The notes under the pieces were generated by a model. It had not been told where the DNA came from and ran no database searches. It saw only the letters and a program-made list of their open reading frames with translations. A stretch of 64,000 bases of DNA from Apiospora phragmitis (taxonomy: Eukaryota > Ascomycota > Sordariomycetes > Amphisphaeriales > Apiosporaceae), in the NCBI GenBank assembly GCA_038363925.1, contig JAQQWL010000002.1:124001-188000 (forward strand). Reading direction: 5' to 3'. Shown here one piece after another: positions 14,231-26,352 of the stretch. Made by a program: the position numbers and the translations under genes. Position 1 is the first letter of the stretch. Each line of letters begins with the position of its first letter.

Positions 14231-16157
14231 TTTTAATTACTCTTATTTTTATAAGTTATTATTTAAACCCTCGAATAATAACCCTATAAAAAACATATTT
14301 ACTTTAAAAAATAACGCCCCTCGCTACGGTAAAGATATTACCCGACTTGCCTCTAGTATAGAAATCGAGGATAATAATAATAAAGACGTCCCTATTAACC
14401 TAAGCGAGCTGGTTAAGCAGTTTAAGCGATTTTAATAAGTAAACGCTAACTATTAATACCACTATACTAAGCTCGAAAAAGAGCGAGACGGGCTCCGGGC
14501 CTAAGCAGCTTTTAAATAAACGATAAATAATATCGACGAGCTTTATAAAGAGGTTTAACTCCTGCGAATTACTACTAATATTATTAAAACCCCCGTCGCA
14601 CCTAAGGAAGGGGTTAAGATTAGCGCACTAGCACTATTCGATAGGACGAGCGGGAACCTCCGAGGATTCTTCGTTTAGGTTAAGGCCTATTAACGATTTT
14701 ACGAGGGGACGTTTAAAGACTTAACCTAGAAGGTTATCTATGCGGCCTCCTTCTTTAAGGGAAAGGCTTTCTTATAGTTCGAACCTTATTTAAACGAACT
14801 CGTAAAACGCGATTAATAAGTCGAACTATATCGCGCCGAGACTTAATAAATTTTTAATAGTTATAATAACTTCGAAGAGGCTCTTAAATCGCTCTTTTAA
14901 GATCCCGACGAAAAATAACAAGCCGAAAGGGAACTCGAACACTTTAAATAAAAAGGATCCGTAATAACGTATACTATAAAGTTTTAACGTATTATAACTC
15001 GCTTAGATTATACCGAAGCTATTAAAATTATAATATATTATTAAGGATTTAAAAAGGAGATTAAAAACGAGCTTAGTTAACTAAACGCCTTAACTACCTT
15101 CCTCGCGTATATAAAACTTGCTATTAAGATCGATACGCGCTTATACGAACGACGCCGCGAAAAGTAAGGCGGATAACCCCGGTAAAGCGAACGAACTAGG
15201 GCTAATACGAGATAACTACGTTAATAGGTTAATACTTAAACTAAAGTAATTACCGTATACAGACACTATAGCGAACTTATAAACTTCGACGTTATTAAGT
15301 ATAATAAAAACGATAAAAAATAAAACGTTACTTACTATAATTATTAAAAAAGAGATATTACGTTAAAGAATACCGAGGATTAAAAAAAAATATTTTAACG
15401 TATTTTAAAAAGATAATAAATTAATACTATTAAAAATAAAGCTACCCTTATAACGGCTATTAGAAAAAGTAGCGTTAATAATACGCTAAACATATTTTAT
15501 AATAGCTTATCCTAAATAGCCTATTATAATAACGGATATAACACATACCTAGCGGATAAAGAAGGTACCGGATAATTTTTAAAAGCCCCGAAAAGTAAAA
15601 AAAACTACGACCGGGCCTTCGTAGCAACTAGCCGAGAACTCACGCTCGCGTATACCTTAAAAGCCGACGAGTCTAATAGCGATAAAGAAACGGTTAAATA
15701 AGAATAATAAACTAATAACCCTTAGCGATTAATCGGAATACCTATAAACGAGCTTATAAACGAGATTATTAAATTAAAGGATTTAAAAATTAATAAATAA
15801 CTAATTATCCCGGGTATCCTTACCCCGACTCAAAACACTTACGCTAAATACTTATTACGGCTAGGTTTACCTAAAAAATTACTAATAATTACGCTATAAA
15901 TAATAACCGCTATATTATTCCTATAAACGAAATATACTTTACCCTCTTATAAATCTCGTACGTATACGATATTTATATAAAACACTTCCCGAAAAAACTC
16001 GAGAAGGAATAATTTCCCCGACGAATTAATAAATAAACTATTACACGACTACACCCGGACTACGTAATTAAGAAGGTTAAAATAACGATCCCGGACGGAC
16101 GTCGAGCGTACTTATTAGTATAAAAAAACCCACGGTAGTTACGATAATGCCACCTAA
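14231..16157 (+). pseudogene. Degenerate gag region of Gypsy element A
   Basis: Homologous to the gag regions of B and C (shared block around 14,880-14,960, equivalent to B 17,420-17,510 and C 52,620-52,700) but clearly diverged from them. It contains a zinc-knuckle-like remnant near 15,340 and many TAA/TAG codons. It is cut off at 16,157 by the LTR of element B. Confidence 0.75.
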
Positions 16158-16774
16158 TATTACGACCTAGCCTAATCATGCGGCTTAGACCTATAATTTA
16201 CCGGCACGGAACTATTATACCCCGACTAAGCTACGATACTACCGATACTTATAAAACCGCTAGCTATACTAATATAAACGCGCTTATACTCCGCGACTAA
16301 CCGCTACTTAACGCGATACCGCCCCCGGACAACTATAGGACGGATAAATATCCTCGTAAAAAAAAAACTAAGGGCGGAGGTTACGTAACGGACCTTGGGA
16401 TCGCGCCGAGATCTTAAAATCTAGATCTTGGGGATCTCGTAAAATGTTACGAGATTTAAAGGAATTAATAAAAGAGGGATTAAATATATAATTACGAACG
16501 TTTTTTATATATTTTATATAAATATTTTTTATTTTAATAATTAATTTAAATATTAATTTAATTTATTAATAAAGTATATTACTTTAACGACTTTATTATA
16601 AATACTTTTAACTCTTACTCTTTACGATACCTTTTATTTTTATAATTATTATATATTATATTAATAAACGCGGACTTTTATTATATATTTAAATATTCTC
16701 TCGTATTATTAAATATAAACCTTTCGATACGTTTTATTAAGTTTCTATTTAAACCCCTAATAACGTTCGTTATA
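16158..16774 (+). repeat. 5' LTR of Gypsy element B
   Basis: 617 bp, TATTACGACC... to ...CGTTATA. Its 3' half (CGCGGACTTTTATT... and ...CCTTTCGATACG) differs from the A LTRs and resembles the C LTRs. Confidence 0.85.
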
Positions 16775-19700
16775 TTTTAATTACTCTTATTTTTACGAGT
16801 TATTATTTAAATCTTTAAATAATAACACCTATAGGAACTATATCTACACCTAGACCTAATAACACCCTTCGCCACGAAAAGGCCTTTATCGCTACCGTAA
16901 ATACCCTTTAACGAAATCCCGTTATAAAGGTAAATAGCAACGACAGCAATAACGGCCCTACCCGCTAGGCGTTAACTAAGCGAAATAAGGAATTTAAATA
17001 AGAAAACGCTAACTATTAATACTATTACGCCAAGCTTAAAAAAGAATATAACACCCTTTTAATAAAAAAAAACCTAAGATAAACACTTAATATCGATAAA
17101 TTACGCGAAGAAGTATATTTTTTTATACCGCCGCTAATATTATTTAAACCCTTATCGCCTTAAAAAAAGGAATAAAGATCAGTTTACTTATACTATTTAA
17201 CGAAACGAGTAAGAATTTCCGAAAATTCCTCGTTTAAATTAAGGCCTACTAGCGGTTTTATAAAAAAATATTCGAAAACCCTACTTAACGAGTTATCTAC
17301 GCCGCCTCGTTTTTTAAAAATAAAATACTCGCTTAGTTTAAACCCTACCTCGACGAACTTATAAAAAACGATTAATAAGTTAAACTATACCGCACAGAGG
17401 TATAACGTATCTTCGGAAATTACAATAGCTTCGAGGACGCCCTTAAATTACTTTTCTAAGACCCCGACAAAAAACGATAAGTAAAAAGAGAGCTTAAAAC
17501 TTTTAAATAAAAAGGATTAGCCGCTTTTTACACCGCCGAGTTCCGACGTATTATAGCTCGATTAAACTATATCGAAGCTATTAAAATTATAATATATTAT
17601 CGAGAATTAAAAGAGAACATTAAAAACGAACTTAGCCGGCTCGATACCCCCGGTAATTTCCTTTCGTATATAGAGCTTATAATTAAAATTAATACTCGTA
17701 TATACGAACGACACCGCGAAAAACAAGGCGGATAATAATAATAAATTAATCGAATTTAAGTTAATATAAAACGGCCATATTATTACTATAATATATAGCT
17801 TAAAAATATTACTACGTATAGCTATTATAATAAACCGATAAATCTCGACGTTATTAAATATAATAAAAATAATAAAAAGTAAAATATTACCTATTATAAT
17901 TATTAAAAAAAAAGCGTATTATTTTCGAAAATATCGAGCCCCGAAAAAGGACTTTCGAAAAGTCCTAAACGGATAACACGTTAACGTTACGATAAGCGAG
18001 GACGCCCCTATATTAGTTATTAAAAAAAGTAGCGCTACTATTAAACACGGCAGCTTATTTTAAACAGCTTACTACGACGATAGGTACACCTTTTATCGAG
18101 CGGATAAGGAAGGAACCGGATAATTCCCTAAGGCCCTAAAAACGAAAAAGGAGCCCCAACCGGAGCGTCGCCATAACAAGTAGAGATTTCGCCCTAACTT
18201 ACAATCTCGCCCCCAATAGTTCTAATAATAATAATAAAAATACTAATTAATAAGAGTAACTTGCTAGCTATAAACGATTAATCGACATATTAATAAAAGA
18301 ACTTATAAACGAGATTACTAGGTCTAGGAATTTTAAAAACGACGGGTAACTAATTATTCTAAGCGTTCTTTATTTAAATTTAAAATATTTACGCTAAATA
18401 CTTATTACGGTAGGATTCGTTTAAAAAGTCCGTAGTAACTATATAATAAGCGATAACCCCCGAATCTCTTTTATAAACGAAATATACTTCACGTTTTTAT
18501 AAATTTTATACGTATATAACGCTTATATAAAATATTTTACGGAGAAACTTAAAAATAAATAGTTTCCTTAACAAATTAATAAACGAGCTATTACGAACCT
18601 ATACCTTAACTATATAATCGAGAAAAATAAAACGTCGATCCTTAATAAACGACGCGCGTACTTATTAATATAAAAAAATTTAAGGTGGCTACGAAAATAC
18701 TACTTAAAAGGACGGAACTAAAAAAAGTGTTTTAAAAACTAATACCTCAAATACGCCTAGGGAAAATCGCGAGCTTATAAACATTTAAAGGAAAACGCTT
18801 AATACTTTTAAAACATATAAGTATACGCTTAACGAAAAAATCCCCTTATTATAATTAAGGATTTATAAAGCGCTTATAAACTTTAACGAACTTAATAAAC
18901 TTTTAAATTACCCGGAAAACCCGAATTTTAAGTATTAAAAATAATACTATACACGAGGAGGGGTATAAAAACACCTCCGCTAACGTATTAAGAAACTCCC
19001 TATAAAAAAAAGAAAAAACGATAGTAATAATAAAACGATCGATCGCGAAACCTTATTACCTACTTAAAAGATATCGGTTAAGAAATAAACGCCGCTAAAT
19101 ATAAAAGGATAACATTAAGCGGACTAAAAAAGGTCCTTATACTAAATAACGGATAAACGAGAAATCTATAAGTATATTATTTTAATAATAAGCGTAAAAA
19201 GAGTTTATATTAAAGTGCTACTCAATAACAGAATATAAAGAAACTATATCTTATTACGAGTCGTTAACCGTTTAAAACTAAAATAATAAGAAAAAAACGC
19301 CCTATACCGACTTAAAACCGTCGATAAAGGATTTATAACCTACGAAAATAGAAAAGTATAAAAAGAAGTCCCGAACCTTCCGATTAATATTGGAAAACGT
19401 TACGAATAAATCTCGTATAATATTACGAACGTTATAAAATACGATATAATTTTAAGGATACCTTAGTTACGAGTAAAGAATTTTAAAATTAATTAAAAAA
19501 TAGGTTAATTTTAATAAAATATATTAAAAAAAGGTTTAATCGATAAGTAACGGTTTAAAAAGTAACCTTTTAATAAACCTAAGCTGAATATTATAACGAC
19601 TATATTAAAAAAGTATTAGTAATTCGAAGCTTTTTTTAATAAGAAACTAGAAATAGGCTTACCGCCTTACATATGGTGAGATTACGAGATACCTTTTAAG

Positions 19701-22500
19701 GATAAGAAAGAACCCTTATTTATATTTATATATAAACTTAATTAGGAGTATAAGCAAGCTTTAAAAGAGTATATTATGGAAAACCTCGAGAAAAGAGTTA
19801 TATGACCGTCTATATTACTAGTAGGCTTCCCTATCCTCTTCGTTTTAAAAAAAAGTAAAACGAGAAACCTAAATAATGTATATATATCGATTATTAAAAG
19901 CTTAACGAAATCATTATTAAAAACCGATACCCTTTACTTTTAATTAGTAATTTATAGGATAAGTTATTACACGTTAAGATTTTTATAATATTTAATTTCC
20001 TTAACGTATATAACCTAATCCGTATTAAGGAAAAAAAAAGAATAAAAAACCGCGTTCTGAACGAAATATAGATATTTCGAATATTAAGCTATATTATTTA
20101 AATTAATTAATATATTAACTAATTTTTAATTAATAATTAATTATATCCTATACGAATACCTCGATAAGTTTATTATAATATACCTTAATAATATCCTTAT
20201 CTACTGCGAAGATAAAAAATAGTATAGAAAGCATATAAAGTTAATATTTTAAAAGCTATAAGATACTAATTTATTAATAAACCTAAAAAAAAGCGAGTTC
20301 TATTAATAAATAATTACGTTCGTAAAATATGTAATATCCCCCGGAAAAATACGAATAGAATAGTTAAAAATCGTAATAGTTAAGGAATAGCCTACGCTTA
20401 TAAACGCTATAAAAATTAGATCCTTTTTAAGACTAGCTAATTACTACCGGATTTTCGTCCCGGATTTAGTAAGTTAATAACACCCCTTACGAACCTAACG
20501 AAGAAAAAACGAACCATTTAAGTGGACGGAAGCGAAAGAAACCGCCTTTTAAGTAATAAAAGAACGAATCTTTAATAAGCTAATACTCCGCGTAATAAAT
20601 CTAGCCAAACCTTTTAAAATCGAAACCGACGCATTAAATTATGCGATCGGAAAGTAATTAAGCTAACGGGACGATAACGAGAAGTCGCACCCTATCGCAT
20701 TCTTCTCGAAAAAGCTAAATAGACCAGAACTTAATTACTAGATCCACGATAAGGAGTTAATAGCCATCATTAAAGCATTCGAAAAATAGAAACACTACCT
20801 TAATAGAACATTAAAACTAATAAAGGTCTATACCGACCATAAGAACCTTACAACGTTTATTACTACGAAAGAACTTAATAAATAATAAGTACAATAGTTT
20901 AAATTCTTTTCCGAGTTTAACTTCGTTATTATTTACCGGAAAAGTAGCGAAAACGGTCGCGCTAACGTATTAAATAAACGACTAAACTACTAAAAAAAAG
21001 TCCTACCCGAAACTAGAACTATCCTTAAACAAGACCAAGATAATAACCTTATACCGTCACGATAACTAAACGCTATAAGCCTCGTTTAATATTATAACGA
21101 TTAGGTTATTAAGTTTAAATAATTAAATCGGACCCTCGATATTATTAATTACGTTAAGGATTACTTTAAAAACCGTAATAGCCTCGTCTTTTACCGAAAT
21201 AAGATTCATATCCCTAAGCAGTACCGGGAGGAATTTATTAAGGATTTCTACGAATATCCCGCACACGGACATTAAAAAGTATTTAAAACTTAGAAACGAA
21301 TTACTAAGTAATTCAATTATAAAAACCTCAAACTAACCGTAACTAAAGTTATCGGTAAATGCGACTTATATAGTAAAGCCAAGTCCGTAAAACACCGACC
21401 GTACGGAGAACTATAACCTATACCACTATTAAATAAAGTATAAAAAACGATCGTACTTAACTTCGTCGTTAAGCTGCCCTTATTAACGGAACTATTAACT
21501 AAGGTTAAATACGATAATATACTAATAATTACGAACAAGCTTACAAAATATACCTATTTCTTATTATATAAAAAGTCTAGCGATACTAGCGACTTTATAT
21601 ATATATTTCTCCGAATTATCGTTAATTAAAACGGGCTGCCGGAAACGATTATTTCCGATCGAGACAAGCTGTTTACCGCCAAGTTTTAAAAATTATTTAT
21701 AGCGTAGCTAGGCGTGAAATATAAGTTATTTATAACCTATTATTTATAAATAAACGGATAAACCGAATAAATAAACCAGACCTTAAAATAATACTTATAA
21801 TATTATATTAATTACGAATAGGATAACTAGGTAAAATTATTACTTATAGCGCAGTTCGCGTATAATAGCGTAAATAACGAAACTACGCGCATTTCACTAT
21901 TTCGAACGAATTACGGGTACGATTTAAAGATTATTAAACAACCTTTAAAAGGAGAGCTAGTACTAATCGCGATTATATAAGTCGAAAAATTAAAAGAACT
22001 CTAAATTACGTTATAATAAAACCTCACCTTTTTTTAAAAACGGATAAAGAAATACGCCGATAAAATAAGGTTAAAGGGACTAACTTTTAAAGAAGGAAAA
22101 AAAGTTTACCTCTTTTAATAAAATATTAAAACTAAACGACCTAGCGATAAATTAGACTTTAAAAAAATCGGATTATTTAAAATCGTAGAAGTTATTTTAA
22201 AAACTAATTATCGATTATTACTACTTAAATTAATATGGATATACCCTATATTCTATATTTTATTACTCGAACCAGCTTTTAAAAATATATATATCGATAC
22301 GCGGCTAGAAGTCGAGACAGATTAGTACGAATACGAAATCGAGAAAATTATTAATAAACGAAAAAAAGACGATGCTTTTAATACCTCGTTTAATAAAAAA
22401 GAATACTTATTAAAAAATAATACTTAAAAACCTAAGAGATACTTAAAAAACGCTATTAAAAAGTTTTAAAAGTTTAAAGAATAACCTTAAATTTAATTAA
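16775..22500 (+). pseudogene. Degenerate gag-pol of Gypsy element B
   Basis: Readable motifs remain despite RIP stops: reverse transcriptase box IIIYLNNILIY near 20,170-20,210 (canonical YLDD with Asp changed to Asn), RNase H block PFKIETDA near 20,605-20,635, integrase core KTIVLNFVVKLP-like near 21,440-21,480 and DRDKLFTAKF near 21,658-21,690. RT then RNase H then integrase is the order of Ty3/Gypsy. All remaining frames are closed by TAA/TAG, so the element cannot encode its proteins. Confidence 0.85.
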
Positions 22501-22559
22501 TAACGACGGCTTTAATAAAACATTAAGGTACACCTCGTTTTAATTAAAAGAGAAGCTTG

Positions 22560-22860
22560 ATAATAATATAGAAATAACTTTAAGTAACGGTTCGGCCGCT
22601 ACTTTTCGACGAGCCTCTTCTTCGGCCTCTTCTCGTTTTATACGCTCTAGCTCCTTAACGGAGTTAAGGCTACGCTAAACCGCCCGTATTATTTTTTTAA
22701 ACCATAATTTTTTTTATTTCCGAAAACGTTACACCTTCGCGTTTATTTCTTAACGACGCTCCTCGACCTCCTCAATTTTAACTTTTAATTTTAAATATTA
22801 AAGGGCGGCGTTTATTAAAACCTTTATAAAAAACCTTATATCGTAACCCGATTAATAATT
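22560..22860 (-). pseudogene. Antisense coding remnant between pol and 3' LTR of element B
   Basis: On the minus strand a highly charged, Arg/Glu-rich frame is legible (for example IEEVEERR, then SLNSVKELERIKREEAEEEA). Its few stops are TAA or TAG at positions where CAA/CAG (Gln) fits, as expected after RIP. It resembles the hypothetical coiled-coil proteins often annotated beside fungal Gypsy elements. Function is unknown. Confidence 0.55.
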
Positions 22861-23167
22861 AATAATATATTCGCTATAACGAAACGAGTTATTTAAAAAA
22901 GTACGATAAATAAAACCGCGGCGAATATAATAAAAATAACCGTTCGGTATTTTTAGAAAACTTTTAAAAATAGTTTACGTAAAAAGATCGTAGGTACGAA
23001 ATTTTTTAATCTTAAAATATTTTAATATACGACGTTTTTTAATACGATTAAATATTATAATAAAAACAAAAAGAAAAAAATTTATTAAAAACTTAAAAGA
23101 ATAGAGAAATAAGGGTACTTATAAGATTTAGCGTTTTAAGGATAAAGTAATAAAAAAAGGAAAATAG

Positions 23168-23774
23168 TATTATAGCCTAGCTTAATTATACGGCCTAAAC
23201 TTATAATTTACCGGCACGGAACTATTATACCCCGACCAGGTTACGATACTACCGACACTTATAAAACCGTTAATTATATTAATATAAACGTACTTATACT
23301 CCGCGACCGGCCGCCGCTTAACGCGATACCGCCCCCGGACGGCTATAGGACGAATAAACATCCTCGTAAAAGAAAACTAAGGGCGGAGGTCACGTAACGG
23401 ATCTCGGGATCGCGCCGAGATCCTAAGATTTAGATCTCGAGGATCTCGCGAGATCTACGAGATCTAAAGGAATTAATAAAAGAGGGATTAGATATATAAT
23501 TATAAACGTTTTTTATATATTTTATATAAATACTCTTTATTTTAATAATTAATTTAAATATTACTTTTAATTTATTAATAAAGTATATTATTTTAATAAT
23601 TTTATTATAAATATTTTTAAGTTTTAAATTTAATTACGATTAAATTACGGTTATTATTTATTATATTAATAAGCGATCCTTTATTATATATCTAGATACT
23701 TTCTCGTATTATTAATATAAACCCCCGTACGTTCTACCACGGTTTTTATTAGACACCTGATAGCGTTCGTTATA
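23168..23774 (+). repeat. 3' LTR of Gypsy element A
   Basis: 607 bp, less mutated than the 5' copy (more CpC and GpG kept), followed by the gttat target duplication and then directly by transposase sequence of the pogo-like element. Confidence 0.88.
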
Positions 23775-23779
23775 GTTAT

Positions 23780-24650
23780 CGCCTTTTAGTTTTAAACGGC
23801 TACGAAAGCTACTACTTAATAACTTTCGAGCTCTATTATAAAGAGAACTCGATTATTATACTTTATATACCTTCTTATTCGTTATATAAGCTCTAACCTT
23901 TTAATATCGGCTGTTTTCGTACATTAAAAAGGCGTACAGGAAAGAAATTAAATATTTTATACGGGCATATATTATTTATATTTTAAAGGAGGACTTTTTA
24001 TTAGCGTTTTTAAAAGCGTTCTAAGCGATTTTTATTATTTCGAATATATAAGGAGGCTTTTAAAAAATAAGACTTATCTCGTATAGTCCGGAATATATTA
24101 TTTTATAGTTAAATATAAAGCTACGTACTTTAATACTTCCGGGGACGTTTTGCGGCCTATTTATTTTTTAAAAATTAAAAACCTTAAATAACTCGATTAA
24201 GGCTTAATCTTAAACCGGATATATTCGAAACCGTATTATATAATATTAAAATAGCTTTTTAACGTTTATTTTAATTAGCCTTAACTAGATCGTAAAGGCT
24301 ATAATATATATTATATACCGAGTTACTCTTTTAAAAAATAAAAACGCGATACTTTAAAAAGTAAATAAAATGCTTAGCCGGCGCCGCCGTATAAAAAAAA
24401 CGGTTATAAGATAAAGGATCACTTTATATATAAGCTAGAAAAGATTTATAGTTTTAAAAGGACGTTAATAAATAGTTATAAAACGAATCGCGTCGGAGTA
24501 GTTATATAAAGACGTTTAAGACACGTTTATAACGCTATAGAATTTACGAAGAGCCCGGGCATAATACGCGTACTTATTAAAATAATATAGAAATATCTAG
24601 AGATAAGGATTCCGATTAATTTTAATATATTAAATGCGTTGTGGTAAAAT
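23780..24650 (+). pseudogene. Transposase of the pogo-like element, C-terminal part (RIP-degraded)
   Basis: Immediately right of the Gypsy 3' LTR the plus strand reads LVLNGYESY, then IPSYS, then PFNIGCFRTLK. This matches the second catalytic Asp block (LDGHxSH) and the later HSSHLLQPLDVGCF block of pogo/Fot1 transposases, with residue changes explained by C-to-T or G-to-A transitions. It is the direct continuation of the N-terminal part across the insertion. Confidence 0.8.
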
Positions 24651-24675
24651 TAACTTATATTTTATTAGAAGGGGT

Positions 24676-24726
24676 GTAAAAGAATGAGATATTCGCTTAT
24701 GTGGGACATTCGCTTGTGGGATACGT
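24676..24726 (-). repeat. Right terminal inverted repeat of the pogo-like element
   Basis: Read on the minus strand it starts ACGTATCCCACAAGCGA and repeats a CCCACATAAGCGA-type unit. It pairs with the left end, and the flanking TA supports it as a true transposon terminus. Confidence 0.8.
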
Positions 24727-24798
24727 TATCTGATTTGTTAAACTCTTTTTTCATTTCCTCATTTCTTTTTTCTCCCGATCCGGCCTCGTCCGGCCCCC

Positions 24799-26352
24799 TC
24801 ACGCCATCCCCTCGCGCGTCTGGTACGTCACCGTCATCGTCCACGTTTGAAAAATCGCCTTCTCCGAGTCCCCGTCGCTCTTGACCGGCCGCGCGTCCCA
24901 CATGCGGCTGCAGCGGCTGTTGGCCCCCGCCCGCGTCTCGACCGTCTGGACCGCGTCCGGCCGCAGGTCCATGAGCGACCGCATCGGGTACTTCTGCTGC
25001 ACGGCCGAGTCGTTGTTGAAGAACCGGTGGTAGCAGTGGCGGTGCCGACCCGAACGCTGCTTGCCCTTGCCCTTGCCTTCGCCTTTGCTCGTCATGGCGC
25101 CTCCTCCCGGCCCCGGGCTGGGGGTTAATCTTTCGCGGTCTTCGTCGTCGTAATCGTAGCCGCTGTCTCCAATGAGGTCGGGCGCTAGGTATCGGAAGAA
25201 GCGCCGGAGCGTCGGCAGGGCGGTGCAGATGATGAGCAGGTTGGCCTCGACGCAGGTCCACTTTGCGCGCGCAAAAGTCCCTTCGTGTTAGTATATAGCT
25301 GAACCTCTCAGTGGCAGGCGACTATGTGCGGAAAGGCCAGGATGCACGACTCACCATGGATGGGTACGCCATAGCCCAAGGCTGATCTTGGTCCGACAAA
25401 ACCGGCAGGAAGACTACCAGACGCATAACCGAGGTAGCCACCGTCAAGCCCCCGATGACGAACATGATGAGCAAGCCCGCTTTCTATAGGTTGCGCATTC
25501 TCATGCCCATTACCGCCGGGATGGGCAGGGCGAGTATGGAAGCATTCGTGGCGATGTTGAGTATGCCCGTAACAAAGTATAAGGCGTCGCGGTCGATGCA
25601 GGTGCCGTCGGTGATGGTGGCATCCCAGCTCTTAGCGACAGGGTAGCAGCCGAAGATCAAGCTGAAGAAGGTACCGGGCGTGTATCCGAGGACCACAATG
25701 ATGGTCGCGATTACAGACCGGCGGAACCACACCTGAGGGCTAAGTTGATGGTAGTATAACAGGATCGATAGCTTCGCCAAGCCGGCGCAGAAGGCGTAAA
25801 TAAGCGGTACCACTAGTATCATCTGCACCGTGTTAAGTATAGATAAGTATGCGCGCATTCGAGTTGCGGATGTAGCAATTCCACGTTCCGGGTGAGGCTG
25901 AACTCACGATGTTGTAGAGACGGTTATCGCTGGCAGAAATCGTCCAGGAATGAACCCCCAGAATCCCGGTGGCGAACATGTAGACCAGCACAGCCTGTGT
26001 GCCGATGGAGGCGATCTAATGGTGTCAGTATTGGGCCGGGCCGGCATACAGACTGTTGAGTTGAGAACTGTCTTACCCACGCTAGTACCAAGCATACTGC
26101 ATAGAGACCTGTTAGTTAGAGCTGTGATGCCACTGGGATTCAAAGGGGCGACCTACCATCCTCCAGCCTGAACTCCTTCAGCACCGCAATCTTCGTCCAC
26201 AGCCACTGTCCCAGGATCAACAGAGCCAGGGCATTGCCGGCGGCAACGATCCAGTACGTTTCAACATCCGCTTGGCTTCGGGGATGGTCGAGGTCGACAA
26301 TGTAGCCCCCGGGGGCGGGCGATACGATTGCTACTCCATTGGCAATCGACAT
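24799..26352 (-). pseudogene. SAT4-family (fungal rhodopsin-like) integral membrane protein with premature stop
   Basis: Five exons join cleanly: 26352-26157, 26108-26077, 26015-25908, 25822-25355 and 25260-24799, all GT-AG with CTAAC/TTAAC branch points. The product would be about 421 residues with seven membrane segments, for example ETYWIVAAGNALALLILGQW, VLVYMFATGILG, VVPLIYAFCAGLAKLSILLYY and IVVLGYTPGTFFSLIFGC. The CFGCxPVxxxWD-like block and the PIPAVMG segment mark the SAT4-type family found in many fungal genomes; function is generally unknown. An in-frame TAG at 25,484-25,486 replaces an expected Gln codon (NL-stop-KAGLLIMFVIGG), a CAG-to-TAG change. The gene ends only about 70 bp from the RIP-mutated island, so RIP leakage is the likely cause. 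Stop read-through or strain polymorphism cannot be excluded. Confidence 0.85.

Larger units (their letters stand above)
16158..23167 (+). mobile_element. Ty3/Gypsy LTR retrotransposon B (inner, lacking its own 3' LTR)
   Basis: Starts with a 617-bp LTR (16,158-16,774) of a subfamily distinct from A and closer in its U5 to element C, inserted in A's gag with left flank cctaa. The internal region has gag, then reverse transcriptase, RNase H and integrase in Gypsy order, then an antisense open region. It runs into A's 3' LTR. The missing B 3' LTR and missing A pol/3' body are best explained by homologous recombination between B and A. Confidence 0.8.
13624..23774 (+). mobile_element. Ty3/Gypsy LTR retrotransposon A (outer), interrupted and partly replaced by element B
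   Basis: Outer 607-bp LTRs at 13,624-14,230 and 23,168-23,774 share U5 sequence not found in the middle LTR at 16,158. They are flanked by attat (13,619-13,623) and gttat (23,775-23,779), a 5-bp target duplication differing by one RIP-type transition. The LTR ends read TATTA...GTTATA, consistent with mutated TG...CA termini. Element A keeps its 5' LTR and a gag region to 16,157, where element B begins. The sequence right of B's 5' LTR leads into A's 3' LTR with no fourth LTR. Confidence 0.85.
12715..24726 (+). mobile_element. Pot2/Fot1-like (pogo, Tc1-mariner superfamily) DNA transposon, RIP-mutated, interrupted by Gypsy elements
   Basis: The whole AT-rich island is bounded by imperfect terminal inverted repeats of about 50 bp: left ACGTACCTCATAAGCGA, right (reverse complement) ACGTATCCCACAAGCGA, each flanked by TA (12713-12714 and 24727-24728), the target duplication of this superfamily. 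Each repeat contains an internal direct repeat built around ATAAGCGA, as known for Pot2-type ends. Removing the inserted 13,624-23,774 segment and its duplicated 5-bp target leaves about 1,856 bp, the size expected for Fot1/Pot2. Both halves encode recognisable transposase pieces on the plus strand. Heavy C-to-T and G-to-A change indicates RIP. Confidence 0.88.

Noticed and set aside
21317..21538. Minus-strand hydrophobic frame inside element B, and similar ones at 52,800-53,054 and 54,113-54,331
   Set aside because: AT-rich RIP sequence read backwards gives Leu/Ile/Phe-rich frames; the plus strand shows integrase or gag there.
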